Shown: one piece after another, positions 6,427 to 13,086 of the stretch | Layout of the letters: the number at the start of each line of letters is the position of its first letter | How positions within the stretch are numbered: the stretch's first letter is position 1 | DNA from: an uncultured Actinoplanes sp. | GTDB lineage: Bacteria > Actinomycetota > Actinomycetes > Mycobacteriales > Micromonosporaceae | Direction of reading: 5' to 3' | Assembly (NCBI RefSeq): GCF_934643405.1 | Contig: NZ_CAKUCL010000200.1 | Coordinates: forward strand, 1-13,182 | Length of the DNA stretch: 13,182 nt | Notes under the pieces: generated by a model | Seen by the model: only the letters and a program-made list of their open reading frames with translations | The model's database searches: none | What the model was told of the DNA's origin: nothing | Position numbers and translations under genes: made by a program

Positions 6427-8039
6427 CGGAACGTCGCTACCAGGGACTGCAGGTCGCTCGACGCGCGCCCCAGGTCCCGGGCGGTGTCCTGGGTGCGGGC
6501 GGCGCCCGCGCTGGTCTGCTCGGCGGTCCGCGCGACGCCCTGGATGCTGGCGGCTATCTCGCCGGCGCCGGTGGCGGTCTCGCCCACGTTGCGGCTCATC
6601 TCCGCGGTCGTCGCGGTCTGCTCCTCGATGGCCGACGCGATCGTCAGCTGGGTCGTGTTGATTTCGGAGACCACCTCGCCGATCCGGCCGATCGCCTCGG
6701 CCGCCGCGTCGCTGCCCGCGCGGATCGCCGCGACCTGCCGGGCGATGCTGCCGGTCGCCGAGGCGGTCTGCTCGGCCAGGTCCCGCACCTCCTCGGCGAC
6801 CACCGCGAAGCCCTTGCCGCTCTCGCCGGCCCGCGCCGCCTCGATGGACGCGTTCAACGCCAGCAGGTTGGTCTGATGGGCGATCGCGCTGATCATGTCC
6901 GTGACCGACTGGATCTCCGCGCTGGTCACGCCCAGCCGCGCGACGGTGTCGTTGGCCTCGGCGGTGGCCCGCACCCCGTTCTCCGCGATCTGCGACGCCA
7001 GGCTCGCGCTGCGCGAGATCTCGGCGATCGAGGACGTCATCTCCTCGGCGGACGCCGCCATCGTCGAGACGATGGCCGAGACCTCCTCGGCGCCCGCGGT
7101 GACGAACCGGGCCTGGTCGCTGGTGACGGCCGCGCCCCCGGCGAGGTCGGTGCTGATGGTGCCGAGGTCGGTGGCGGCCTGAGCCACCCGGCCGGCCTCG
7201 GTGGCGACCTTGCCGACCAGCATCTGCATCCGGTCGGCGAACCGGTCGAAGCTGCGGGCCGCCTCGCCGATCTCGTCCCGGCTGTCGTCGCCGACCCGCT
7301 GGGTCAGGTCGCCGTCCCCGTCGGCGATCTCGCTGAGCCGGCGGTTGAGCGTGCGCAGCGGCCGGGTGATCGAGCGGACCAGCAGGACGGCGAGCGCCAG
7401 CCCGAGGATCACGACGCCGAGGCCGGCGGCCGGCATCAGCCTGGCCGCGCGGTCGGAGGCGGCGTCGGCCGCGGCGACGGCGGCGCCGGCCTCCCGGTCG
7501 ATCGACGTGACCATCTCGTCGACGGCGGCGGCCACCTCGTTGAAGATGGCGATCTCGTCGGTCGCGACGAGCCGCTCGCCCCGCGCCAGGCGCGCCGGGT
7601 CACCGCTGCGGAAATCCGCGATGATCTTGGTGTCCATCGCCATGAACCTGTTGAACAGCCTGGTCGCGGTCTCGACGGTGGCACGCCCGGCGGCGGTGAG
7701 GCGGGCGCCGTTCAGGGCGGCCAGTTCCGTACGGAAGGAGCCCGCCGCGGCGAGGAAGGCCGCCCGGCTCGTGGCGGTGTCGGCCGTCGCGCCCCGCACC
7801 CCGCGGGACACGTCGTAGGCGTACGCGGTCTGCCAGCCGTTGAAGTCCGCGGAGCGGAACTTGACCTGCATCGCGAGCCGGGTCGCGGTGCGGTGGTCCT
7901 GCACGTCCGCGGTGGCCCGGCGCTGATCCGACATGGCCGACAGCCCGATGAGGATCATCGCCACGATCAGGGCCAGCAGCAGCGTCATGCTGACCACCAG
8001 GCGTACGGCGATCTTGGTCTTGCGCAGTGTCGTCAGCAC
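6420..8039 (-). CDS. Methyl-accepting chemotaxis protein (transmembrane chemoreceptor)
   Basis: The 539-residue receptor has a short N-terminus, TM1 (about 12-36), an extracytoplasmic helical sensor region (about 37-200), TM2 (about 202-221), a HAMP domain (about 222-275, with ITRPLRTLNRRLSEIADGDG) and a methyl-accepting signalling domain to the C-terminus. The hairpin tip that contacts CheA and CheW is clear at about 389-424 (NLLALNASIEAARAGESGKG followed by FAVVAEEVRDLA). It ends in FRY and lacks a CheR-tethering pentapeptide. GTG at 8039 is chosen because GAGGTGGG lies 5 nt before it; an in-frame GTG at 8072 would add 11 residues without a good ribosome site. No cheA, cheW or flagellar genes are nearby, so it is an orphan receptor for an unknown signal. 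The sensor region resembles the four-helix type in size and helicity. Confidence 0.95.
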   Translation of the reverse strand: MLTTLRKTKIAVRLVVSMTLLLALIVAMILIGLSAMSDQRRATADVQDHRTATRLAMQVKFRSADFNGWQTAYAYDVSRGVRGATADTATSRAAFLAAAGSFRTELAALNGARLTAAGRATVETATRLFNRFMAMDTKIIADFRSGDPARLARGERLVATDEIAIFNEVAAAVDEMVTSIDREAGAAVAAADAASDRAARLMPAAGLGVVILGLALAVLLVRSITRPLRTLNRRLSEIADGDGDLTQRVGDDSRDEIGEAARSFDRFADRMQMLVGKVATEAGRVAQAATDLGTISTDLAGGAAVTSDQARFVTAGAEEVSAIVSTMAASAEEMTSSIAEISRSASLASQIAENGVRATAEANDTVARLGVTSAEIQSVTDMISAIAHQTNLLALNASIEAARAGESGKGFAVVAEEVRDLAEQTASATGSIARQVAAIRAGSDAAAEAIGRIGEVVSEINTTQLTIASAIEEQTATTAEMSRNVGETATGAGEIAASIQGVARTAEQTSAGAARTQDTARDLGRASSDLQSLVATFRY

Positions 8040-8145
8040 GGGTTCCCACCTCGAGGTCTTGTCGGTCACCACAGTTGTCGGTTGCGCGCCGCCGGAGTTG
8101 ACGGTCTTGGCGGGGCGAAGGGCGGCGCTGCCGCGCGGGCGTCGG

Positions 8146-8931
8146 TCAGACCGGGATCAGGCGGGCGGCGAAAGCGACCGTGGAGATGTCGCCGCCGCGC
8201 AGGCGGTGGGCCGCCGGGTGCTCGCCGAGCGTCTCCAGGCGGGACGCGGTGGCCTCGACCAGCTGCGGCTCGGCGTTCAGCAGACGCTTGGCCATGCGCG
8301 CCTGGCTCGGGGTGAGCCCGGCGTAGGCGCACTGCTTGAGCGCGGCGATCGTGTCCGCGCACAGGGTGCCGGCCAGCACGCGCTCGGTGACGACGGTCAG
8401 CAGCCACGACGGCCACCAGCTGTACCGGCCGAGGGCGACGCAGGAACGCACGGCCGTCGCCGGGGAGTAGCCGCCGTTGAGCAGACGCATGGCCAGCTCG
8501 GCGCCGAACGTCTCCAGACGCAGCGCGGAGACGAACGCCTTGAGCAGCGGCGCGGTGCCGAGCACCGGCTCGATGTCGGCGGCGGCGCGGGCCCAGCGGC
8601 CGTGAAGGACATGACACAGCGCGTACGCCGCGGTGGTGCCGGCGTCGTCGGCGGTGGTGCGCTCGTTGATCCGGGCGACCGTGGCGACCAGGCGGTCGGC
8701 GGCGGTGGCGGCACGGTCGGCCAGTTCCGGGCTGGAGCGCTTGTTCAGGTGACGCGTCACGGTCTCGGCGGCGATCTCGCCCTCGCGACGCAGCAGCAGG
8801 GACGGGATACCGGGAATGATCACGTCGGCGAGCGCCTCGGTCGCCGACGCCACGTCGAAGCGGTCGCAATTGCCCTCGAACTCGGCCCACCAGGACTCGG
8901 GGTGCCGCGAAAAACGGTTCTCGTTGCTCAC
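8146..8931 (-). CDS. Hypothetical protein, soluble and mostly helical
   Basis: The family is not recognised. GTG at 8931 is supported by GGAGGAG about 4-5 nt upstream (near 8935-8941), giving 261 residues. The open frame continues to 9348 on this strand, but that part crosses the divergent promoter region and the start of the GH12 gene. The protein has no signal peptide or obvious membrane helix. It is rich in Ala, Leu, Arg and Glu, and reads as a series of amphipathic helices. Notable spots are a Trp-rich N-terminus (ESWWAEFE, 12-19), a second aromatic patch YSWWPSWLL near residue 165, and cysteines spread singly. It lies upstream of the chemoreceptor on the same strand with a 106-nt gap and is divergent from the cellulase gene, so it may share a regulatory region with either. 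A helical-repeat fold is possible. Confidence 0.75.
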   Translation of the reverse strand: MSNENRFSRHPESWWAEFEGNCDRFDVASATEALADVIIPGIPSLLLRREGEIAAETVTRHLNKRSSPELADRAATAADRLVATVARINERTTADDAGTTAAYALCHVLHGRWARAAADIEPVLGTAPLLKAFVSALRLETFGAELAMRLLNGGYSPATAVRSCVALGRYSWWPSWLLTVVTERVLAGTLCADTIAALKQCAYAGLTPSQARMAKRLLNAEPQLVEATASRLETLGEHPAAHRLRGGDISTVAFAARLIPV

Positions 8932-9017
8932 GTGTCTCCTCCGCAGGGTCGAGCCCGCCGGCTTGCCCGGGCACGAAGGACGGATCGGCCCTCGCCGCAG
9001 ATGTCTGAGTGCAACTT

Positions 9018-9036
9018 TTGCCGACCGTTCCGGCAA
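9018..9036. promoter_or_regulatory. Inverted repeat TTGCCG-N7-CGGCAA in the divergent promoter region
   Basis: The arms TTGCCG (9018-9023) and CGGCAA (9031-9036) are perfect complements separated by 7 bp. The site lies between the divergent 261-residue protein gene and the GH12 gene, 87 bp from the former's start. It could be a regulator site or part of a -35 region; nothing identifies the protein that would bind. Confidence 0.3.
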
Positions 9037-9065
9037 CCGACCGGCGACCGAAATTGACCGCTCTA

Positions 9066-9095
9066 TTGCCTTTGAGCTGCGCAGAGTCCTAGCAT
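9066..9095 (+). promoter_or_regulatory. Candidate sigma-70-type promoter of the GH12 gene
   Basis: TTGCCT (9066-9071) and TAGCAT (9090-9095) are separated by 18 bp and lie in a locally AT-richer stretch. A start near 9101-9103 would give a leader of about 68 nt that contains the palindrome at 9140-9155. TTGACC (9054-9059) and TTGACG (9111-9116) are also present but lack a well-placed -10. Confidence 0.35.
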
Positions 9096-9139
9096 CGCGG
9101 CACACATACATTGACGTTCGTCGACGCTTCGGGGCCACC

Positions 9140-9155
9140 GTCGAAGCGCTTCGAC
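9140..9155. promoter_or_regulatory. Perfect 16-bp palindrome, probable LacI-type operator before the GH12 gene
   Basis: Bases 9140-9155 read GTCGAAGCGCTTCGAC, a perfect palindrome centred on CpG, ending 14 bp before the start codon. LacI-family repressors insert a hinge leucine at a central CpG. The core AGCGCT is shared with the cellulose-utilisation operator of streptomycete CebR (TGGGAGCGCTCCCA), though the flanks differ. A degenerate half copy (GCTTCG) lies at 9126-9131. Repression of the cellulase in the absence of cello-oligosaccharides is the likely role; this is inference. Confidence 0.5.
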
Positions 9156-9169
9156 ACACCGAGGACAGG

Positions 9170-10282
9170 ATGATCATGCACAGACGTACTCTCGCTCTCG
9201 CCCTGGCCGCCGCCGGGGTGATCACCGTCGGAGCCGCCGTCCCGGCCTCCGCGGCGGCCGGCTGCCGGGTCGCGTACACGATCGGCGGTGAATGGCCCGG
9301 CGGGTTCACCGCCGGCGTCACCATCACCAACCTGGGCGACCCGCTCACCGCGTGGACGCTCGTCTGGTCGTACGCGAACGGTCAGACCGTGACCCAGGCG
9401 TGGAACACCGCGCTGACCCAGAGCGGATCGCAGGTGACCGCGCGCAACGCCGGCTACAACGGCGCGGTCGGCACCAACGCGACCGTGTCGTTCGGCTTCA
9501 ACGGCTCCCGCACCGGCAGCAACCCGGTGCCCACGGCGTTCACCCTCAACGGAACCGCGTGCGACGGGTCGGTCCCGCCGGCCACCACGCCGCCGGCCAC
9601 CACGCCGCCCGCCACCACGCCGCCCGCCGGCGGCGTGCCGGCCGACGCGGTCTGGGTCGACGCGGCGCAATGGGCCACCTGGACCGCCGACGGATACACC
9701 CTCTACAACAACATCTGGGGCTCGGGCGCGGGCTCGCAGACGATCTGGGCGCGCAGCGGCACCCGTTGGGGGGTGGTCGCGAACCACCCGCGGACCAGCG
9801 GCGTGAAGTCGTATCCGAACACCGGCAAGACGCTGAACCGCCGGCTCGGCTCCCTTGCCACGCTGACGAGTTCGTTCACCGTGTCGGTGCCCGCCGACGG
9901 GGACTACACCACCGCCTACGACATCTGGGCGGACAACCATGCGTACGAGGTCATGCTGTGGATGAATCAGCATGGTGCGGTGGGCCCGATCGCCGAGTCG
10001 TACGACGCGGGCGGGGCGGTCCCGACCGTACGCAATCTGACCGTCGGCGGGCACACCTGGAACGTCTACCGCGGATCGAACGGCGCCAACGCGGTCTATT
10101 CGTTCGTGCGGACCAGCACCAATTCCGGCACCGTCGACATCCTGGCGATCCTGAACTGGTTGCGCAGCAACGGATGGTGGGCCGATGTGACCGTGGGCGA
10201 GGTGCAATTCGGTTTCGAGCTCACCGGGACGGCCGGGCAGGCGAATTTCACCACCGACAGTTTCGGGCTCAGTTACAGCTGA
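9170..10282 (+). CDS. Secreted endoglucanase: CBM2 followed by GH12
   Basis: This is a secreted enzyme that probably cuts beta-1,4-glucan (cellulose or xyloglucan). A Sec signal peptide covers about residues 1-30 (HRR, then a long Ala/Leu/Val core, cut near ASA-AA). A family 2 carbohydrate-binding module spans 32-131, bounded by C32 and C131 as in the family disulfide, with surface tryptophans W42, W66 and W78. A linker of PPATT units (136-154) leads to a GH12 domain (about 158-370). The probable nucleophile is E260 in EVMLW and the acid/base E350 in QFGFEL; DIWADNHAYE (251-260) is also typical. Streptomyces GH12 enzymes more often carry the CBM at the C-terminus. ATG at 9170 or at 9176 (2 residues shorter) could start it; GAGGA at 9161-9165 suits the first. 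The gene is probably monocistronic, with a palindrome upstream and a terminator downstream. Confidence 0.92.
   Translation: MIMHRRTLALALAAAGVITVGAAVPASAAAGCRVAYTIGGEWPGGFTAGVTITNLGDPLTAWTLVWSYANGQTVTQAWNTALTQSGSQVTARNAGYNGAVGTNATVSFGFNGSRTGSNPVPTAFTLNGTACDGSVPPATTPPATTPPATTPPAGGVPADAVWVDAAQWATWTADGYTLYNNIWGSGAGSQTIWARSGTRWGVVANHPRTSGVKSYPNTGKTLNRRLGSLATLTSSFTVSVPADGDYTTAYDIWADNHAYEVMLWMNQHGAVGPIAESYDAGGAVPTVRNLTVGGHTWNVYRGSNGANAVYSFVRTSTNSGTVDILAILNWLRSNGWWADVTVGEVQFGFELTGTAGQANFTTDSFGLSYS
9575..9628 (+). repeat. 15-bp tandem repeat encoding the PPATT linker
   Basis: Three full 15-bp units of type CCGCCGGCCACCACG, with single-base CCG/CCC variation, plus a partial fourth encode PPATT-PPATT-PPATT-PPA. 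The repeat is in frame and forms the flexible, possibly O-glycosylated linker between CBM2 and GH12. Such repeats can change copy number by slippage without breaking the frame. Confidence 0.85.
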
Positions 10283-10292
10283 ACGGGCGAAC

Positions 10293-10320
10293 GGGCGGCG
10301 GACGCGGTTGTCCGCCGCCC
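10293..10320 (+). terminator. Strong hairpin terminator after the GH12 gene
   Basis: A perfect 11-bp stem GGGCGGCGGAC/GTCCGCCGCCC with loop GCGGTT begins 10 nt after the stop codon at 10280-10282. There is no T-run, as with the other hairpins here. Confidence 0.75.
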
Positions 10321-10385
10321 CTGCCGGTCAGCCCCGTCGCCCGGGACAATCGCTGCCGGCCGGTTCCCGCGCCGAGCGGCCAGGG

Positions 10386-10408
10386 CGCCCGCGGTGCCGG
10401 TGCGGGCG
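10386..10408 (-). terminator. Hairpin downstream of the PP2C phosphatase gene
   Basis: CGCCCGC (10386-10392) pairs with GCGGGCG (10402-10408) around a 9-nt loop. It lies about 77 nt beyond the phosphatase stop on the minus strand, and could terminate that transcript. The rest of the 10321-10484 gap shows nothing else I can support. Confidence 0.3.
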
Positions 10409-10484
10409 ACCGCGCGTCCGCCCGGCTCCACCGGGACCGTGCGTCCGGCACGACATCCTCGGCGTCGTGGTCACCGCCGGGCGC

Positions 10485-11648
10485 TCAGCCGCCGATCCGC
10501 ACCGCGAGCAGGGCGATGTCGTCCGCGCGTTCGTCGCCCGGGCCGCCGACCGCGTCGGCGAGCAGTCCGTCGAGACCGGCCGAGTCGCCGCCGCGCAGAC
10601 GTTGGTGCAGCCGCCGGTAACCGACGTCGATGAGCTGCCGGCGATCCTCCACCAGCCCGTCGGTGTGCAGCAGGAGCGTCTCGCCCTCCCGCAACAGACG
10701 GGTTCGGGTACGCCGTGGGCTGTCCACGCACGCGCCGAGCAGCATGTCGTGGCCGGCGAGCGCGCAGACGCCGCGGTCCGCCCCGATCAGCAGCGGCGGC
10801 GGGTTGCCCGCGTTCGACCAGGACAGAGTGACCTCGCCGGCCGCGGTGCGGTCGAGGACGGCCACGATCGACGTCGCGACGGCCGGGTCGCCGAGCGCGT
10901 GATTCGCCGTTTCCAGCCGGGTCAGCAGTTCCGCCGGGGAGGCGCGACGGTCCACGGCGTACGACCGCAGCCGGCACCGCAGGTCGTTCATCCGGGCCGC
11001 CGCGGCCGCGTCATGCCCGGCCACGTCGCCGATGACCAGCATGAGCCGCCCGTCCGCCGTCGCGACCGCGTCGTACCAGTCGCCGCCGACCTTCGCCGCG
11101 TCGCCGGCGGGCAGGTACCGGGCGGCGAGCTGATAGCCGTCGGCCCGGGGAAGCTCGGGAAAGGTCGTCGCCTCCGCCTCGTGGCGGAGGGTCCGTTCCA
11201 GGGCACGGGCGACATGGGCGGTCAACGCGGCGAGGAAGGCGCGCTCGCCCACGTAGAAGAAGCGCGGCTTGTCCCAGCGCAGCTGGAGCGTGCCCAGGAT
11301 CGCCCGGTCGGTGATCAGCGGGGCGCAGACGACCGCGGCGTAGTCGAGATCGTCGCCCAGTTCCGGGAAGGCGGCCAGCACCTCCGAACGGTCGCCGTAG
11401 TGCAGGGTCCGGCGCTCGATGACCGCCCGGCGGGAGAGCGCATCGGACTGTTCCCCGCACTGCCGCAGCGCCACCGCGACGACGTCCATCCGCGCCGACA
11501 GCACCGACGCGACCGTCGCGGCGACCTCGTCTGTCGTCGCGGCGGCGGCCAGCCGCTCGCTGGCCGACAGCAGCAGCTGGTGGCGCAGGAGGAGGACGTC
11601 GTCCGGCGGCCGCTCCCGCACCGCCGCCCCCGCGTTGCTTGTCGTCAT
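10485..11648 (-). CDS. GAF domain plus PP2C-type (SpoIIE/RsbU) serine phosphatase
   Basis: The 387-residue protein belongs to the RsbU/SpoIIE group. These phosphatases dephosphorylate anti-anti-sigma factors and so free a sigma factor in a partner-switching pathway. A GAF-like sensor region covers about 20-155 (LRHQLLLSASERLAAAATTDE; YAAVVCAPLITDRAILGTLQL). The PP2C domain spans about 170-387, with VGGDWYD (187-193), GDVAGHDAAAAARM (207-220), SNAGNPPPLL (278-287), HTDGLVEDR (328-336) and ADDIALLAVR (375-384). The metal-binding aspartates D190, D208, D330 and D376/D377 are present. ATG at 11648 has GGGAG 7 nt upstream; the frame stays open to 11735 without a better start. There is no membrane segment. 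No sigma factor, anti-sigma kinase or STAS protein lies nearby, so its target must be encoded elsewhere. Confidence 0.92.
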   Translation of the reverse strand: MTTSNAGAAVRERPPDDVLLLRHQLLLSASERLAAAATTDEVAATVASVLSARMDVVAVALRQCGEQSDALSRRAVIERRTLHYGDRSEVLAAFPELGDDLDYAAVVCAPLITDRAILGTLQLRWDKPRFFYVGERAFLAALTAHVARALERTLRHEAEATTFPELPRADGYQLAARYLPAGDAAKVGGDWYDAVATADGRLMLVIGDVAGHDAAAAARMNDLRCRLRSYAVDRRASPAELLTRLETANHALGDPAVATSIVAVLDRTAAGEVTLSWSNAGNPPPLLIGADRGVCALAGHDMLLGACVDSPRRTRTRLLREGETLLLHTDGLVEDRRQLIDVGYRRLHQRLRGGDSAGLDGLLADAVGGPGDERADDIALLAVRIGG

Positions 11649-11768
11649 GGCTCGGCTCCCGTCCTGGGTACGCACAGCTAGGACCGGTCGGAGGCCCGCG
11701 TTTGTGACGGGAGCGGAGCGGATGGAGCAGATCACGGTTCATGGTCACCGACGACGGCAGGCCGGACA

Positions 11769-11785
11769 TCACCCACGCAGGGTGA
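11769..11785 (-). terminator. Small hairpin between the LacI-family and phosphatase genes
   Basis: TCACCC (11769-11774) pairs with GGGTGA (11780-11785) around ACGCA. It lies 23 nt past the lacI-type stop on the minus strand. It is weak (6 bp) and may end that transcript before the phosphatase gene. Confidence 0.3.
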
Positions 11786-11807
11786 GGCGGCCGGACGGCG
11801 AGCTGCG

Positions 11808-12806
11808 TCAGGCCGAGCCGCGGATCTGCAGGCGCGGCTGCACCACGGCCGGCGGCGGACGGTCGCCGGCGAGCAGGCGCCCGGCCTGCCCGACGGCCAG
11901 TTCGCCCATCCGGCGCTTGTCCAGGTAGAGCGAGGTCAGTGGCGGCTCGACCAGCTCACCGAGGCTGAGACCGTCGAAGCCGATCAGCGCCACGTCGCCG
12001 GGGATGGACAGGCCGGCCCGGCGGGCCGCGCGGTGCGCGCCGAGCGCCACCACGTCGTTGAAGGCCAGGATCGCGGTGATCTCCGGGTGCGTCGCGTGCA
12101 GAGCGGCGAACCCGGTCTCGCCGCCGGCCATCGACTGCTCGGCCTCGACGACCGCGTCCGGCGGCACGCTCAGGCCGTGCGCGGCCGCCTCGGCCAGGAA
12201 GACGTCGCGGCGGGCCGGGTCGTACGCACGCGGGCAGTCGATCATGCCGATCCGCCGGTGGCCGGCGTTGACCAGATGGTCGACTGCGGCCCGCACGCCG
12301 GTGGCCACGTCGACGTCGACCGACCCGAACGCCGGATGCGGCGCGCGGCGGCTCATCACGACCAGCGGGATGCCCTCGGCCGCCTCGGCGACCAGGTCGT
12401 CGGGCAGCAGGAGATACCCGACGACCGCGTCGACCTGACCGGCCAGGGCCCGCAGCAGCTGCGGCTCGCGGTCCGGGTCGTTCTGGCTGCTGGTGATCAC
12501 GGTCTGCCAGCCCTGCTTGCCGACGGCGTCGATCACGCCGGCGATCAGCTCGGGGAAGAACGGGTTCACCACGTCCGGGACGATCAGCCCGACCGTCGTG
12601 GTGTCCGGCCGGACCAGGCCGCGGGCGAACCGGGACGGGCGATATCGCAGCTCACGGGCCGCTTCGAGGACGCGCCGGCGGGTCTCCGGGTCGATCTCGC
12701 CCTTGTCGTTGATGGCCCGGGACACGGTCTGATGCGACACGCCCGCAAGGCGGGCGACGTCCCTGAGCGTGGGCCGCTTGCCCTGCCGTTCCTCTTCCAC
12801 GATCAC
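11808..12806 (-). CDS. LacI-family transcriptional repressor
   Basis: This is a full-length (332-residue) sugar-responsive repressor. The N-terminal helix-turn-helix is at 12-33 (TLRDVARLAGVSHQTVSRAIN; recognition helix residues H25-Q26-T27), and the hinge helix follows at 56-64 (RPSRFARGL), whose leucine would intercalate at a central CpG. The periplasmic-binding-protein-like effector domain covers about 70-332 (TVGLIVPDVVNPFFPELIAG, AILAFNDVVALGAHRAARRA, GDVALIGFDGL). GTG at 12806 is used, though GTG at 12800 is also possible. A TAGGAT sequence (12815-12810) just upstream could be a -10 giving an almost leaderless message. The divergent promoter at 12829-12857 and the 26-bp palindrome at 12860-12885 make control of the divergent gene, and autoregulation, likely. 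The effector sugar cannot be told from sequence. Confidence 0.92.
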   Translation of the reverse strand: MIVEEERQGKRPTLRDVARLAGVSHQTVSRAINDKGEIDPETRRRVLEAARELRYRPSRFARGLVRPDTTTVGLIVPDVVNPFFPELIAGVIDAVGKQGWQTVITSSQNDPDREPQLLRALAGQVDAVVGYLLLPDDLVAEAAEGIPLVVMSRRAPHPAFGSVDVDVATGVRAAVDHLVNAGHRRIGMIDCPRAYDPARRDVFLAEAAAHGLSVPPDAVVEAEQSMAGGETGFAALHATHPEITAILAFNDVVALGAHRAARRAGLSIPGDVALIGFDGLSLGELVEPPLTSLYLDKRRMGELAVGQAGRLLAGDRPPPAVVQPRLQIRGSA

Positions 12807-12828
12807 CGCATCCTATGCCGTCCCGCGG

Positions 12829-12857
12829 TTGACGCCGCCGCACGAGGGCGCCAGGAT
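12829..12857 (+). promoter_or_regulatory. Sigma-70-type promoter reading away from the LacI-family gene
   Basis: TTGACG (12829-12834) and CAGGAT (12852-12857) are separated by exactly 17 bp, matching the actinobacterial housekeeping (HrdB-type) consensus. The predicted start lies about 7 nt later, near 12864, inside the 26-bp palindrome. This is the best promoter match in the window. Confidence 0.6.
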
Positions 12858-12859
12858 GG

Positions 12860-12885
12860 CGTTAACGGTCACGTGACCGTTAACG
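12860..12885. promoter_or_regulatory. Perfect 26-bp palindromic operator
   Basis: The left half is CGTTAACGGTCAC (12860-12872), and 12873-12885 is its exact reverse complement, giving a central CpG. Each end is itself the 8-bp palindrome CGTTAACG. The site covers the predicted transcription start of the divergent promoter and lies 54 bp from the LacI-family start codon. The AT-containing GTTAAC arms stand out in such GC-rich DNA. It is probably bound by the neighbouring LacI-family protein. Confidence 0.75.
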
Positions 12886-12902
12886 AGGATCGAGGGGGAG
12901 TG

Positions 12903-13040
12903 ATGGATTTCGCGGCATTGGTGTTGAGCGTCGAGGTCACGCGGCGGTCGGCGGGATCGGCCTTGCCGGGGGCGCCGGCGGACCGCCGGAGGCGCCGCTT
13001 CCGGTGGCCGTGGCGAAGGAACGGGGGCCGCCCCCGGTAA
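12903..13040 (+). CDS. Small Arg-rich ORF downstream of the operator
   Basis: The 45-residue product is not recognised. It begins with a short hydrophobic stretch (FAALVLSV, 3-10), and its C-terminal third is rich in Arg with two Trp (RRRRRFRWPWRRNG, 28-41). GAGGGGGAG (12892-12900) precedes the ATG at 12903 closely, and the promoter and operator at 12829-12885 lie directly upstream, so translation is plausible. Third codon positions are GC-rich, but so are other frames here. It could be a real small protein, a leader peptide for a gene further on, or a chance ORF. Confidence 0.35.
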   Translation: MDFAALVLSVEVTRRSAGSALPGAPADRRRRRFRWPWRRNGGRPR

Positions 13041-13069
13041 CCGGCGGGGGCCGCTCTCGGCAACCGGCG
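13023..13069 (+). repeat. Imperfect tandem repeat of about 24 bp
   Basis: Two units, 13023-13046 and 13046-13069, share GGGGGCCG at the start and AACCGGCG at the end, and differ at three bases between. The first contains a GGGGG-CCG-CCCCC hairpin. The repeat spans the stop codon of the small ORF. Confidence 0.4.
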
Positions 13070-13086
13070 GTGGGGCGGGCGGGGCG

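Noticed and set aside
5619..8315. Open frame of 898 residues on the + strand
   Set aside because: It is antisense to the chemoreceptor and overlaps the HIHH membrane protein in another frame; it is Arg/Gly/Asp-rich with no recognisable domain, a normal artefact of GC-rich DNA.
9140..9155. Control of the GH12 gene by the LacI-family protein in this window
   Set aside because: The palindrome at 9140-9155 and that at 12860-12885 share only a CpG centre; their arms differ (GTCGAAGC against GTTAACGGTCAC), so a different repressor is more likely at GH12.
8932..9348. Extension of the 261-residue protein to 400 residues
   Set aside because: It would cross the divergent promoter region and overlap the GH12 signal peptide; GTG 8931 has a strong ribosome site.
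9575..9628. Possible CRISPR-like or minisatellite array
   Set aside because: The 15-bp units are contiguous, in frame and encode a typical Pro-Thr linker between CBM2 and GH12.
13023..13069. Tandem repeat as an attachment site or replication iteron
   Set aside because: Only two imperfect units, no integrase or replication gene nearby, and the composition is almost pure G and C.
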